64,000 bases of DNA from Brevibacillus reuszeri (GCF_001187725.1 NZ_LGIQ01000009.1:1479875-1543874); one strand, 5' to 3'; numbered from the stretch's first letter, positions 16,502 to 25,164 are shown. Numbers and translations are program-made. The notes: generated by a model from the sequence alone, not told the origin.

Positions 16502-17850
16502 ACATTTGGTTAGCCCTGCAGGACCCGAACACGCAGTGGGTTTTGATGGGGTGTGTCTTGCTTGGAATAAGCAGTGGCGTCTTGGGCTGCTTCGCTTTTT
16601 TACGCGGGCGATCACTTGTTGGTGACGCCTTGGCACATGCGGCCCTTCCTGGTGTCTGCCTCGTCTATCTTTTGACTGGCTCAAAATCAATCGGGTTATT
16701 TCTCATCGGAGCTGGCGTTGCCGGATTGCTCGCTACGTATTGCATCACGGCAATCTCGCGTCATACCCGAATCAAAGAGGATACTTCACTCGCACTAACG
16801 CTATCCGTCTTTTTTGGAATCGGAATTGTGCTGCTCACCTTCATCCAGCACAGTGCGAGCGGAAATCAAAGCGGCCTTGACAAATTTTTATTCGGGCAAG
16901 CCGCATCCCTCGTCGCAAGTGATGTCATCACCATCATGATAGTAGCTGCTGTCCTCATAATCGCGACAGGCTTGCTATTCAAGGAATTTACCCTGCTCTC
17001 TTTTGACCCTGGCTTCGGCCGAGGGCTTGGATTCCCTATGGGTCTTCTGGATGGCTTACTGATGCTCATGCTTCTCATGTCTGTCGTCATTGGACTACAG
17101 GCGGTAGGTGTCGTCCTCGTCGCTGCCATGCTGATCGCTCCGGCAGTTACAGCCCGCTACTGGACAGACAAACTCGGGCGAATGGTCGTCCTCTCCGGAA
17201 TATTTGGTGCCCTCAGTGGTGTTTTGGGCACGCTGATCAGTACCCAGCAAGAGAATTTGCCGACTGGACCTACCATCGTCCTTTCTGCGACAGCCTTTTT
17301 CCTGATTTCGCTGTTGTTCTCTCCTCGACGCGGTGTAATCGCTCGGCTAGTTCGCTATGTAGCGATGCGCAGCAAGGTGCGTGAGGAGGACGTCATGCAA
17401 GCTCTGTATGAACGCCTCGAAGAGAGAATGAAAAGCCGTCCAGCCAGTGTTTATTATGGCTTCGATGCAGAGAACCTGGCGCAAAAATGCGGAAAAAGGA
17501 TTGCTATTGTGCGCAAGGTATTGAGAGGTCTGGAGAAAAAAAGCTTTGTCTCACAGCGTGCACATGCTCAATCAGATGCATATTGGACGTTTACTGCCGA
17601 TGGTTTGCAGACGGCTCATCGTCTCGTTCTGAATCAGCGACTGTGGGATGTTTATCATATGAATCAAAACCAGTACCACGATCTGGAAATTGATGTGAAT
17701 CAGGATGAGCTGGCTCCGCAGCTGTCCCACGAAACCTTGTCGCTTATGCTTGCCCAATTAAAGGTCTACGATCTGACGCCAGAGCTTCCTACACATGGTG
17801 GCGTCTCGCATCTGCTACAGCCTTCGAACCAAGGAGGTTTATCGCTGTGA
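16498..17850 (+). CDS. mntC: Manganese ABC transporter permease with C-terminal DtxR-like winged-helix extension
   Basis: 450 aa. Residues about 1-285 are an ABC-3 permease with eight or so membrane segments (DALAHAALPGVCLVYLL is the family signature). From about 290 a soluble tail follows (VREEDVMQALYERLEERM, IAIVRKVLRGLEKKSFV, DAYWTFTADGLQTA, NQYHDLEIDV), resembling the winged helix and dimer region of DtxR/MntR regulators. The same tail is known in Bacillus MntC, 435 aa. It may sense cytoplasmic Mn (inference). The gene overlaps both neighbours by four bases. Confidence 0.9.
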   Translation: MNIWLALQDPNTQWVLMGCVLLGISSGVLGCFAFLRGRSLVGDALAHAALPGVCLVYLLTGSKSIGLFLIGAGVAGLLATYCITAISRHTRIKEDTSLALTLSVFFGIGIVLLTFIQHSASGNQSGLDKFLFGQAASLVASDVITIMIVAAVLIIATGLLFKEFTLLSFDPGFGRGLGFPMGLLDGLLMLMLLMSVVIGLQAVGVVLVAAMLIAPAVTARYWTDKLGRMVVLSGIFGALSGVLGTLISTQQENLPTGPTIVLSATAFFLISLLFSPRRGVIARLVRYVAMRSKVREEDVMQALYERLEERMKSRPASVYYGFDAENLAQKCGKRIAIVRKVLRGLEKKSFVSQRAHAQSDAYWTFTADGLQTAHRLVLNQRLWDVYHMNQNQYHDLEIDVNQDELAPQLSHETLSLMLAQLKVYDLTPELPTHGGVSHLLQPSNQGGLSL

Positions 17851-18728
17851 ACACGTTTTTGATTATTTTGACAGGTTCATTCGTAGCAGCATCTTGCGGA
17901 TTTCTCGGCTGCTTTCTGATCCTGCGACGCATGGCGATGCTCGGAGATGCTATCAGTCACGCGATCCTCCCTGGTATCGTCATCGCTTTCTTATTTAGCG
18001 GCAGTCGGGAGATTTTGCCGATGCTGATCGGAGCTGCACTCATCGGGCTTATCACCGTGTTTATCGTACAGCTTTTGCACCAAAGTGGAGTAAAGTCAGA
18101 TGCTGCCATCGGCGTGACATTTACCGCCCTGTTTTCTGTGGGTGTAGTACTCGTCTCCCTCTTCACCCAGCAGGTCGATCTCGATCTGGATTGTGTGTTG
18201 TATGGAGAGATTGCCTACGTCCCTTGGGATACGTGGCAATGGGGCGGTTTCGATATGGGGCCTCGTGCTCTGTGGGGAATCGGCAGTGTCTTTTTCTTCA
18301 GCCTGGTCGTCATTGGCCTTTTTTTCAAACAGTTTAAGCTGTGCAGCTTTGATCCGGCATTGGCAGCGGCCATCGGAATCCCTGTTGTCCTCTTTCATTA
18401 CTTGCTGATGACGCTCGTCTCTCTCACCACGGTTGCAGCCTTTGAAAGCGTCGGAGCGATTCTCGTTGTCGCCATGCTCGTCGTGCCCAGCGCAACCGCT
18501 TATTTGTTAACCGACCGTTTGCATCACATGCTGCTTATAAGTATGGGCGTAGGCATTCTCTCTGCTGTCTTCGGATACTTCCTCGCCTCATTTCTGGACA
18601 GCTCGATCGCAGGCGCCATGACATCTGTTGCTGGACTGCTCTTTTTGCTTGCCTTTTTCTTTTCTCCGCGCCATGGCATGCTTTTCAAGGCCATTGCACG
18701 ACGCAAAGTGAGCATGGGCGAGTTGTAA
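17847..18728 (+). CDS. mntD: Manganese ABC transporter permease
   Basis: 293 aa ABC-3 family permease without the regulatory tail; motif MLGDAISHAILPGIVIAFL near residue 30. It would form a heterodimer with MntC. GTG start at 17847 overlaps the mntC stop (GTGA) with AAGGAGG upstream. Last gene of the operon; a clear terminator follows. Confidence 0.92.
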   Translation: MNTFLIILTGSFVAASCGFLGCFLILRRMAMLGDAISHAILPGIVIAFLFSGSREILPMLIGAALIGLITVFIVQLLHQSGVKSDAAIGVTFTALFSVGVVLVSLFTQQVDLDLDCVLYGEIAYVPWDTWQWGGFDMGPRALWGIGSVFFFSLVVIGLFFKQFKLCSFDPALAAAIGIPVVLFHYLLMTLVSLTTVAAFESVGAILVVAMLVVPSATAYLLTDRLHHMLLISMGVGILSAVFGYFLASFLDSSIAGAMTSVAGLLFLLAFFFSPRHGMLFKAIARRKVSMGEL

Positions 18729-18734
18729 AAAGAG

Positions 18735-18775
18735 AAAGCTGGCGTCTCTCTCGTTGGAGACTCCAGCTTTTTGTT
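18735..18775. terminator. Terminator between mntD and GNAT gene
   Basis: AAAGCTGG-c-GTCTC pairs with GAGAC-t-CCAGCTTT, then TTGTTGTT on the + strand and a purine/T mixture on the other. Serves mntD. Confidence 0.78.
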
Positions 18776-18776
18776 G

Positions 18777-19232
18777 TTAGTTGCTGCTCTTTTCAAAAAA
18801 GGATAGCGTCAGTCCAGGAGCCACTTCCTTTTGCTCGACTAGCATAAAGCCGTGTCGTTGGTATAGCTGTGTGGCCGGCTCATTTAAAGCACCTGTAGAA
18901 ACAATCATTTTTTGCCACTCTGGCTGCACCGCTTCTACATGCTGAAGCAACTTACTGGCAATGCCCTTGCGAAAATGGTTTGGATGCACCATCATGCGAT
19001 GAATGTCCACTACGCCATCCTCCACCTTGAAAGAAATCGCTCCTGCAAGCTCAGCCCCATCCATAAAGCAGGCAAACATTTCTCCGCATTCGAGCAGGTC
19101 ATCGACGGTTTCCCGTAAAGGCGGGAGGTCAGCCCAGCCGATGAGCTTTGCCTCTACTGCATAGGCTGCCTGCTGTAGAGCCCACACACGCTTGGCTGTT
19201 TCCCTATTGGAAATCGCAATCGATTGAATCAT
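18777..19232 (-). CDS. GNAT family N-acetyltransferase
   Basis: 151 aa. Acetyl-CoA loop in MMVHPNHFRKGIASKLL near 79-95 and the C-terminal NEPATQLYQRHGF beta-bulge typical of GNAT. Substrate unknown. It follows the TIGR03943 gene in the same direction (30 bases), so may be the third gene of the permease operon. Ribosome site GGGAGGA. Confidence 0.9.
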   Translation of the reverse strand: MIQSIAISNRETAKRVWALQQAAYAVEAKLIGWADLPPLRETVDDLLECGEMFACFMDGAELAGAISFKVEDGVVDIHRMMVHPNHFRKGIASKLLQHVEAVQPEWQKMIVSTGALNEPATQLYQRHGFMLVEQKEVAPGLTLSFFEKSSN

Positions 19233-19262
19233 AAAGAGTAGTCCTCCCTGTTTTTGCAGCAG

Positions 19263-20291
19263 CTAGCTGTTTGACGCGGCATCATAGCTGTAATAGACGT
19301 ACGGGTCCTTTGGTGCTTTCACTGGTTCCACATGATTTGCTTTCAAGACAAGCATGTCAAATCCATCCACTTTTCTCAGCTCCAGTTTGCCACGTACCTT
19401 TACCCAGCTATCTTTTGCCCATTTGTTGCCATCAGGCTTTTCTACCAATATCCCAAACACACTCGCATCAGCGGTGCAGCAGGATACCGAGAATCTTGCC
19501 ACGACAAATTGCTGATTGGAAAAATCAGATTGCCGATAGACAAATCCGAGAGTCTCCATTTCTTTTCCGGCAAACTCTTTTGCATACAGCTCCATCGTGG
19601 TCAAGCCATCGAGAAATACCTTTTCATCCAGCTCGATCACGGGCTGCTTGTACAAGGACACCGCCAAATTCGTATAAAAATCTCCGAAACCATCTGTATC
19701 AAAGCGTTTGCGGATTTGCTCATCTTCTTCAGGCGCGTCCTTGCTTGCCTCGCTTGCCACATGCTCTGATTCACCTTGTGTCGCGGGCTCTGTTGCTTCG
19801 TCTGACTGCCCAGCAGATGCAGCCTCATCCCCATTATCGTTATTTGCAGAATCTTTTTCCGGCGCATCGACTTGTGGCTCGTCTGTCGCCACGGCGACCT
19901 CTGCCAGCTTTCTCACATCGTTACTGAGCAAGGTGATTCCTTTTTTTTCTGCGACTGCGCTGCCCAAAATTTTATCTGGCATAAACAATCCCATGGCTAA
20001 CGGTAAAACAAACAATCCATACACGATGAGCGAGCTCCATGGTGAACGCGGCATCTTATGTACATCTTCGCAGTCACAATCATACGCATTTGCCCCCACG
20101 ATCGCCTGCCGTATGCTGACCACTGTCAAAATGACCAAAATTCCTAATGTGACATAACTGAACATGTGAAGACGAGGTGCTAAGTAATGACTCAGCTTCT
20201 CTGACAGTATCAAATAGGCCAAGAGCAACGTAAATCCCGCCAAGATTATACTGCGTACGAAATAATGACGTTTCAAACTAGTCTGATTCAT
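19263..20291 (-). CDS. TIGR03943/DUF1980 family membrane protein (YcgQ-like)
   Basis: 342 aa, partner of the adjacent permease. Three membrane segments (about 12-30, 43-61, 88-105), a CDCEDVH motif on the loop after the second, a long acidic Ser/Glu/Asp-rich linker (137-195), then an outside OB-like domain with the family's SCCTAD motif (Cys271-Cys272). The cysteine/acidic groups look suited to bind metal. Function not proven for the family; B. subtilis YcgR-YcgQ have the same pairing. Start at 20291, 16 bases after the permease stop. Confidence 0.85.
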   Translation of the reverse strand: MNQTSLKRHYFVRSIILAGFTLLLAYLILSEKLSHYLAPRLHMFSYVTLGILVILTVVSIRQAIVGANAYDCDCEDVHKMPRSPWSSLIVYGLFVLPLAMGLFMPDKILGSAVAEKKGITLLSNDVRKLAEVAVATDEPQVDAPEKDSANNDNGDEAASAGQSDEATEPATQGESEHVASEASKDAPEEDEQIRKRFDTDGFGDFYTNLAVSLYKQPVIELDEKVFLDGLTTMELYAKEFAGKEMETLGFVYRQSDFSNQQFVVARFSVSCCTADASVFGILVEKPDGNKWAKDSWVKVRGKLELRKVDGFDMLVLKANHVEPVKAPKDPYVYYSYDAASNS

Positions 20292-20307
20292 AGCATTCTT
20301 CCTCCCC

Positions 20308-21312
20308 CTAAACCGGCATGAGCATCGTAACGGCCAATACCAGGACCGTGACGGCCACCACAAGCTTTACAACAAACCCGAAACGAAAGGTACCAAGCAG
20401 CATCAATGTTGTTTTGAAATCGAGCATCGGACCAAACACGAGAAAGGCCAGCAGCGAGCTGCTGTGGAATGAATTGGAAAACGATGCGGCGATAAAAGCA
20501 TCCGCCTCTGAGCAAAGGGAAAACAGATAGGCCATGCCCATCATCACTAAATTGGACGTAAGGGGCGTTTGCCCAATATTCACGAGAATTTCCCTGCTGA
20601 CAAACACTTGTAGAAGCGCGCTAATAAAAGCCCCAAACAGTAAATATTTCCCCATGTCAAAAAATTCGTCCACCGCATGTGAAAAGGTAGCGGAAAGCTT
20701 TCCACGTGCTGCCTCGGTGTGCAGAGCTTCATGTCGATTCTGCGATTCCATGCCAAGGCGAAGCGGATTCTTTTTCACAAAAAGAAAAACCAGCATCCCG
20801 ACCATAATCGCGACTACAAAACCAGCAACACCTCGATACAGCGCCATATCAGGGTATCTGGAGAAAGCAACATACGTGGACGAAAGCACGACAGGATTGA
20901 CGATTGGCCCAGCCAATAAAAACGTAATCCCAACAGGCAACGGCATCCCTTTTTGAATCAGCCTGCGCACAATGGGAATGATTGCACACTCACAAACTGG
21001 GAACAAAAAGCCGAGCAAGCCTGCAAAGGGAAGTCCAATGATCATGCTTTTCGGTGTCCAGCGCCTGACCTGCTCCTCAGTAATAAACGTTTGGATAAAC
21101 GCTGAGAAAAAAACTCCCAAAAGCACAAAAGGAATGGCTTCCAGTACGATGCTAAGAAAAAAGGTTTTGACATCCAGCCATTGCGGGGACCATTCGATCT
21201 TCCATCCGGTAAACATGCCGATAGTCCCGTTGACAGTCAACAAGACAACAGCCAGCCCGAGAATGAGCGCCCCGATAATCTCTATGAAAAAGTGACGAAT
21301 TTTTGCGAGCAA
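20308..21312 (-). CDS. Permease of the DUF318/ArsP_1 family (YcgR-like)
   Basis: About 334 aa with eight to ten membrane segments. Family motifs: PVCECAIIPIVRRL (CEC) and FSLCSEADAFIAASF. ArsP members export organoarsenicals; most DUF318 permeases have no known substrate, and this one is fused by operon to a TIGR03943 protein. The TTG at 21312 is chosen because CAGGAGG stands eight bases before it; an ATG at 21333 has no ribosome site and lies in the presumed leader. A Zur-like box and TATAAT precede it. Confidence 0.86.
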   Translation of the reverse strand: MLAKIRHFFIEIIGALILGLAVVLLTVNGTIGMFTGWKIEWSPQWLDVKTFFLSIVLEAIPFVLLGVFFSAFIQTFITEEQVRRWTPKSMIIGLPFAGLLGFLFPVCECAIIPIVRRLIQKGMPLPVGITFLLAGPIVNPVVLSSTYVAFSRYPDMALYRGVAGFVVAIMVGMLVFLFVKKNPLRLGMESQNRHEALHTEAARGKLSATFSHAVDEFFDMGKYLLFGAFISALLQVFVSREILVNIGQTPLTSNLVMMGMAYLFSLCSEADAFIAASFSNSFHSSSLLAFLVFGPMLDFKTTLMLLGTFRFGFVVKLVVAVTVLVLAVTMLMPV

Positions 21313-21333
21313 AATGACTTCCTCCTGACCCAT

Positions 21334-21357
21334 AAATCGTTATCATTCCTAATTATA
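21334..21357 (-). promoter_or_regulatory. -10 element overlapped by a Zur/Fur-like box
   Basis: On the + strand AAATCGTTAT-C-ATTCCTAATT (21334-21354) agrees at 16 of 20 defined positions with the Bacillus Zur consensus AAATCGTAAT-N-ATTACGATTT. On the minus strand TATAAT (21352-21357) is a perfect -10 for the permease operon, so a bound repressor would cover it and the start of transcription. Confidence 0.6.
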
Positions 21358-21448
21358 TACCAAAGCATAAAATTCCTGCTGCTTTCCTCTATTTTTGTGA
21401 CTAATCGCCTATACGCCTGCTCTTTTTTTCCAATTCAAACCATTTTAT

Positions 21449-21471
21449 AATAAGTGGACACACTTCTTATT
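21449..21471. promoter_or_regulatory. Inverted repeat just after a TATAAT, possible operator
   Basis: TATAAT at 21446-21451 on the + strand, then AATAAGTG...CACTTCTTATT, an inverted repeat with one bulged base. It stands about 125 bases before the HExxGH protein gene. The only structure I see in this 280-base gap besides the Zur-like box. Confidence 0.35.
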
Positions 21472-21595
21472 CCTCACACTGTTTCTCGTTCCATTCCACT
21501 GGAAAGGAGGCGAGTCCCCAAACAAGCCGCTCATAAAAGGTTGGACGTAACTCGCTGTTCAGAGCCAAATCTCTGTACGATAGGAGGCGTCACGC

Positions 21596-22957
21596 ATGAA
21601 CCGTCCTGATTTTCGTCATCTGCAACAAAGCATGGAGGATGTAACGGCAGCTGCCCTGGACCAGAATACGGGTCCCCTCGATCCTGTTGAGTACCACTCG
21701 TTGCAGGAGCGCCTACATGATGCAGCTAGCTCTCTTCCCCCACTTTACCGTGAACATGTGTACCATCCGTTTATGCAAGCAATGGACAAGCTCACCGAAG
21801 CTGGATTTACAAGCATGATGAGACGCGACCCGCGAAAGGAACGCGAGGCAGGGCTGTTTTGTGATATTGCCCAAGCCATCTTGCAAAACAAAGAAGGGTA
21901 CGAAAAAGAAGCGACAGATGCTTTTCAGGAAGTGGTAAGTGATTTGTATGACGGCTTTTTGAGTGAGGAGGACAGGAAAGGTATTAAGCCTCCTGATCAA
22001 AGCTTGATCGCTCCTCTCGTCAAATGGGGACGGCCGCACTTTGGTCCCTATACGTGGACAGTAGAAGCAGCTTCACATTTTGGAATCAAAACTGGAATTG
22101 TCAATTTGCCTCCAGCCAATGCCCACCATGGTTTGTTGGCATGGTCAGCCCTCGGTCATGAGACAGCTGGACATGATATTTTGCATGCTGACATCGGCCT
22201 GCTTGGCGAGCTGCAAAAAACGGTTTACGATGCCTTATGGACTGAGCTGGACAATCGTGCCATCGCCGATTACTGGTCATTGCGAATCGATGAGACCGCG
22301 TCGGATGTACTCGGCATACTCAATACCGGACCGGCGGCAGGCATCGGCTTGATCGGCTATTTCCGCGGACTAAATCAGGCGTATAAAGGAAAAGCTATTT
22401 TGCGTAATACTGGACCCGAGGCTGATCCGCATCCTGCCGATATTTTGCGTGGCTATCTGGCAGCAGAAACCGTGCGCCTGCTACACTTTGATTACGCCGA
22501 GGATTGGGCAAGTGCTCTACAGGAAGAAACGGACAAGGACCTCACCTCCATCACACTCGGTCGAGCAAGTGTCGATGTCGAATTAATCAAGCAATCTGCA
22601 GCAATCGTCGCGCAAGCCATCACACAGACACGTCTTATGAGTCTGGAAGGACATGCTTTCGGAGATATTCAAAACTGGCACAACCATGATGAGCGAATTG
22701 TCCAGGAGATACGGGCGCATCTGGAAAGCTCTGTTGACGTACAGGATTGTATTGTATCCGGGATGTATGCTGCTCATGTCGTTTCAGCTGCTGTAACTGG
22801 AGCGATTGCAGGCGAGGTTTCCGTAAGAGAAGCTTTCACTGGCATGACAAGTCTTCTGAAAAGCATGCATGATGCCAACCCGTCCTGGGGCCCCCTCTAC
22901 GTACGTCATCGTGGAGATTTGACTTTGCATCGCATCTACTCTCGCACAGCAAGCTGA
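21596..22957 (+). CDS. Uncharacterised protein with HExxGH metallopeptidase-like motif
   Basis: 453 aa, not recognised. No signal peptide. It contains H188-E-T-A-G-H193 inside LAWSALGHETAGHDILHAD and, 40 residues later, D232-E233-T-A-S-D237. HExxGH is the unusual zinc site of peptidase family M49 (dipeptidyl peptidase III), and E-x3-D is the third-ligand helix of gluzincins, so a zinc hydrolase is plausible (inference). Other conserved-looking parts are HPADILRGYLAAETVRLLHFDY and GHAFGDIQNWHNHDE. Ribosome site TAGGAGG. Single gene with its own terminator, inside a metal-homeostasis stretch. Confidence 0.75.
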   Translation: MNRPDFRHLQQSMEDVTAAALDQNTGPLDPVEYHSLQERLHDAASSLPPLYREHVYHPFMQAMDKLTEAGFTSMMRRDPRKEREAGLFCDIAQAILQNKEGYEKEATDAFQEVVSDLYDGFLSEEDRKGIKPPDQSLIAPLVKWGRPHFGPYTWTVEAASHFGIKTGIVNLPPANAHHGLLAWSALGHETAGHDILHADIGLLGELQKTVYDALWTELDNRAIADYWSLRIDETASDVLGILNTGPAAGIGLIGYFRGLNQAYKGKAILRNTGPEADPHPADILRGYLAAETVRLLHFDYAEDWASALQEETDKDLTSITLGRASVDVELIKQSAAIVAQAITQTRLMSLEGHAFGDIQNWHNHDERIVQEIRAHLESSVDVQDCIVSGMYAAHVVSAAVTGAIAGEVSVREAFTGMTSLLKSMHDANPSWGPLYVRHRGDLTLHRIYSRTAS

Positions 22958-22988
22958 TCATGCTCGTTTTTGACATATGAACTCCCCA

Positions 22989-23024
22989 AAAGACCGTCGA
23001 TTTCATGGCGGTCTTTATTCTTTT
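22989..23024 (+). terminator. Intrinsic terminator
   Basis: AAAGACCG (22989-22996) pairs with CGGTCTTT (23009-23016), followed by ATTCTTTTTT. Confidence 0.82.
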
Positions 23025-23032
23025 TTGCATTT

Positions 23033-23054
23033 CATTCAAACAATTACTTGAATG
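23033..23054. promoter_or_regulatory. CadC/ArsR-type operator before czcO-czcD
   Basis: CATTCAA, eight bases, TTGAATG: a 7-8-7 palindrome. Its inner 20 bases agree at 17 positions with the operator of the S. aureus pI258 cad operon recognised by the metal sensor CadC (from memory). It lies about 60 bases before czcO. The cognate ArsR/SmtB regulator is not in the window. Confidence 0.6.
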
Positions 23055-23111
23055 TTTAAATATATGTGGTAATATTTAGCTGAACACGGAAAGGAAAGAA
23101 GGCGTTTTTCT

Positions 23112-24152
23112 ATGAACAACTACGACGTTATTGTCATCGGAGCGGGTCAAGCAGGCTTGGCGATCGCCTATTATTTGCAGCAAAAACGGCGCCGCTTTCT
23201 TCTTTTGGATAAAAATAGCGGGATCGGAGACAGTTGGCGCGAGCGATACGACTCACTCGTTTTGTTCACTCCCCGGCGTTATTGCGATTTGCCTGGCCTC
23301 CCCTTTTCAGGGGAACGCGATGGACTTCCGACAAAGGATGAAGCGGCAAATTATTTAGAAGATTATGTTAATAATTTCCAGTTTCCTATCCAGCATGAGA
23401 CTGAGGTCATCCTGGTAATGAAAGCTGACACAGGCTTTACCGTGCACACCAATCACGGGCTCTATCATGCGGAAAAACTGGTCGTAGCAACGGGACCTTT
23501 CCATACTCCCTACCTACCGCCGATCGTAACGGATATTGCGGATGGCGTTCGTCAGATTCACACCTCCCACTTTAAAAACGAGCAGCAATTAAAAGATGGT
23601 CCCGTGCTTATCGTAGGGGGCGGCAATTCAGGAGCACAGCTCGCCGTAGAATTGGCAGCGAGTAGGCCCGTCACTTTTTCCATGGGGCAATCCCGTTCGT
23701 TCCTGCCACTTTCTTTTTTGGGAAAAACTATTTTTGATTACATGCGGGCTACTGGATTATTAACCGCTCCCATCACTTCTTGGCTAGGAAAAAGGCTCAG
23801 CAAAAAGCCCGATCCCATTTTTGGATATCGAGCACAGCTGCGTCGGTTGGTACAAGACGGACAAATTCGCATGGTCCAAAAAACGGTCAAGATCACTGGC
23901 AGTACAGCTACTTTTGCAGGAGGTCATCAGGAGCCGATCACCAATATCATCTGGGCAACCGGATTTCGTCCGGGTTATGAATGGCTCGACATCCCTCTGG
24001 CTTTAGATGAAAAGGGGGCTCCCCTGCACAAGCGAGGTGTCAGTCATGTTTCAGGACTATTCTTTCTCGGACTTCCCTGGCAATATAATCGCCAATCCGC
24101 TCTCCTGGGTGGCGTAGGGTACGATGCAGCCTATTTGGCAACACACTTATAA
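23112..24152 (+). CDS. czcO: FAD-dependent oxidoreductase, CzcO-like
   Basis: 346 aa flavin-dependent monooxygenase-like protein. FAD-binding GAGQAG at 10-15, second dinucleotide site VGGGNSG near 168-174, and the ATGFRPGY segment near 285. Lies 14 bases before czcD; in B. subtilis a homologue (CzcO/TrkA) is encoded beside CzcD, which supports the name. Its role in cation handling is not understood; it may supply reducing power or couple K+ traffic. Ribosome site AAAGGAAAG. Confidence 0.83.
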   Translation: MNNYDVIVIGAGQAGLAIAYYLQQKRRRFLLLDKNSGIGDSWRERYDSLVLFTPRRYCDLPGLPFSGERDGLPTKDEAANYLEDYVNNFQFPIQHETEVILVMKADTGFTVHTNHGLYHAEKLVVATGPFHTPYLPPIVTDIADGVRQIHTSHFKNEQQLKDGPVLIVGGGNSGAQLAVELAASRPVTFSMGQSRSFLPLSFLGKTIFDYMRATGLLTAPITSWLGKRLSKKPDPIFGYRAQLRRLVQDGQIRMVQKTVKITGSTATFAGGHQEPITNIIWATGFRPGYEWLDIPLALDEKGAPLHKRGVSHVSGLFFLGLPWQYNRQSALLGGVGYDAAYLATHL

Positions 24153-24166
24153 AAGGAGGTATTCTC

Positions 24167-25150
24167 ATGGGTCATCATCACGACCATGGAGACGGCCACG
24201 GACATCATCATCATGGAAAAGGCGCGAGCAAAAAAGCCTTACTCGTCTCCTTCATTATCATTAGCTTGTTTTTAATCGTAGAAGTTATCGGGGGTTTCCT
24301 CACGAATAGCTTGGCCCTACTCTCCGATGCAGGCCATATGCTAAGCGACGCATCAGCGCTGCTGCTTAGCCTGATTGCCATCCATTTTGCAGCACGTCCC
24401 CCAACGGCAAAACGATCGTTTGGTCTTCATCGCTTCGAGATACTGGCTGCACTGATAAATGGCGTAACCTTGGTCGTCATTTCCTTGATCATTTTCTGGG
24501 AAGCCTACCAACGCTTCTTTGACCCACCTCAAGTTGCGAGTGGAAAAATGATTATCATTGCGACAATCGGCTTACTCGCCAATATCGCCGCTGCCTTCGT
24601 CCTGATGCGTGGCGATTTTAAAGACAACGTAAATGTTCGCAGCGCCTTTCTTCACGTACTCGGTGATCTTCTCGGATCGGTCGGTGCGATTGTCGGTGGT
24701 ATCTTGATGTGGTCCTTTGACTGGTACATCGCCGACCCGTTAATCAGTGTTATCGTTGCTGTCCTGATCCTGCTTAGTGCTTGGCGGGTCACCAAAGACT
24801 CCGTCAATATTTTGCTGGAAAGCACACCTTCGCAAATCGACTTGACGTTGGTCGAAAGCAAATTGAGTCAACTGGCTGGGGTAACAAAAGTGCATGATCT
24901 TCATATTTGGACGGTCACCTCCGGCTTCGATTCACTCACCTGCCATCTGATCGTAGAAGACCACTTGCCCAGCTATCCGCTTTTGAATGAAGCCCTTGAG
25001 CTGCTTCGGCATGACTTTGGAATCACCCATGCCACCATCCAAATTGAGAACTCCTCTGTTCAGCATGGTGACTTGCACTGCCAGGTGGGGGCAGATCCAC
25101 ATTCACATGAGGCAGAGCATCATTGCCAGGAAAAGAAGAGATCCGAGTAA
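24167..25150 (+). CDS. czcD: Cation diffusion facilitator (Zn/Co/Cd efflux)
   Basis: 327 aa, six membrane segments. His-rich N-terminus (MGHHHDHGDGHGHHHHGKG) and C-terminal His cluster (DPHSHEAEHHCQ); transport-site residues in LLSDAGHMLSDASAL (TM2) and HVLGDLLGSVGAI (TM5); C-terminal cytoplasmic domain HDLHIWTVTSGFDSLTCHLIV. Exchanges divalent cations for protons or K+. Ribosome site AAAGGAGG. Probably controlled with czcO by the operator at 23033. Confidence 0.95.
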   Translation: MGHHHDHGDGHGHHHHGKGASKKALLVSFIIISLFLIVEVIGGFLTNSLALLSDAGHMLSDASALLLSLIAIHFAARPPTAKRSFGLHRFEILAALINGVTLVVISLIIFWEAYQRFFDPPQVASGKMIIIATIGLLANIAAAFVLMRGDFKDNVNVRSAFLHVLGDLLGSVGAIVGGILMWSFDWYIADPLISVIVAVLILLSAWRVTKDSVNILLESTPSQIDLTLVESKLSQLAGVTKVHDLHIWTVTSGFDSLTCHLIVEDHLPSYPLLNEALELLRHDFGITHATIQIENSSVQHGDLHCQVGADPHSHEAEHHCQEKKRSE

Positions 25151-25164
25151 TGCTCATAACAAAC

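Noticed and set aside
19271..19927. Long + strand frames opposite the TIGR03943 gene (also opposite acsA at 25492-26280 and ytqA at 59658-60440)
   Set aside because: They mirror real genes with recognised domains and lack ribosome sites and sensible protein sequence.
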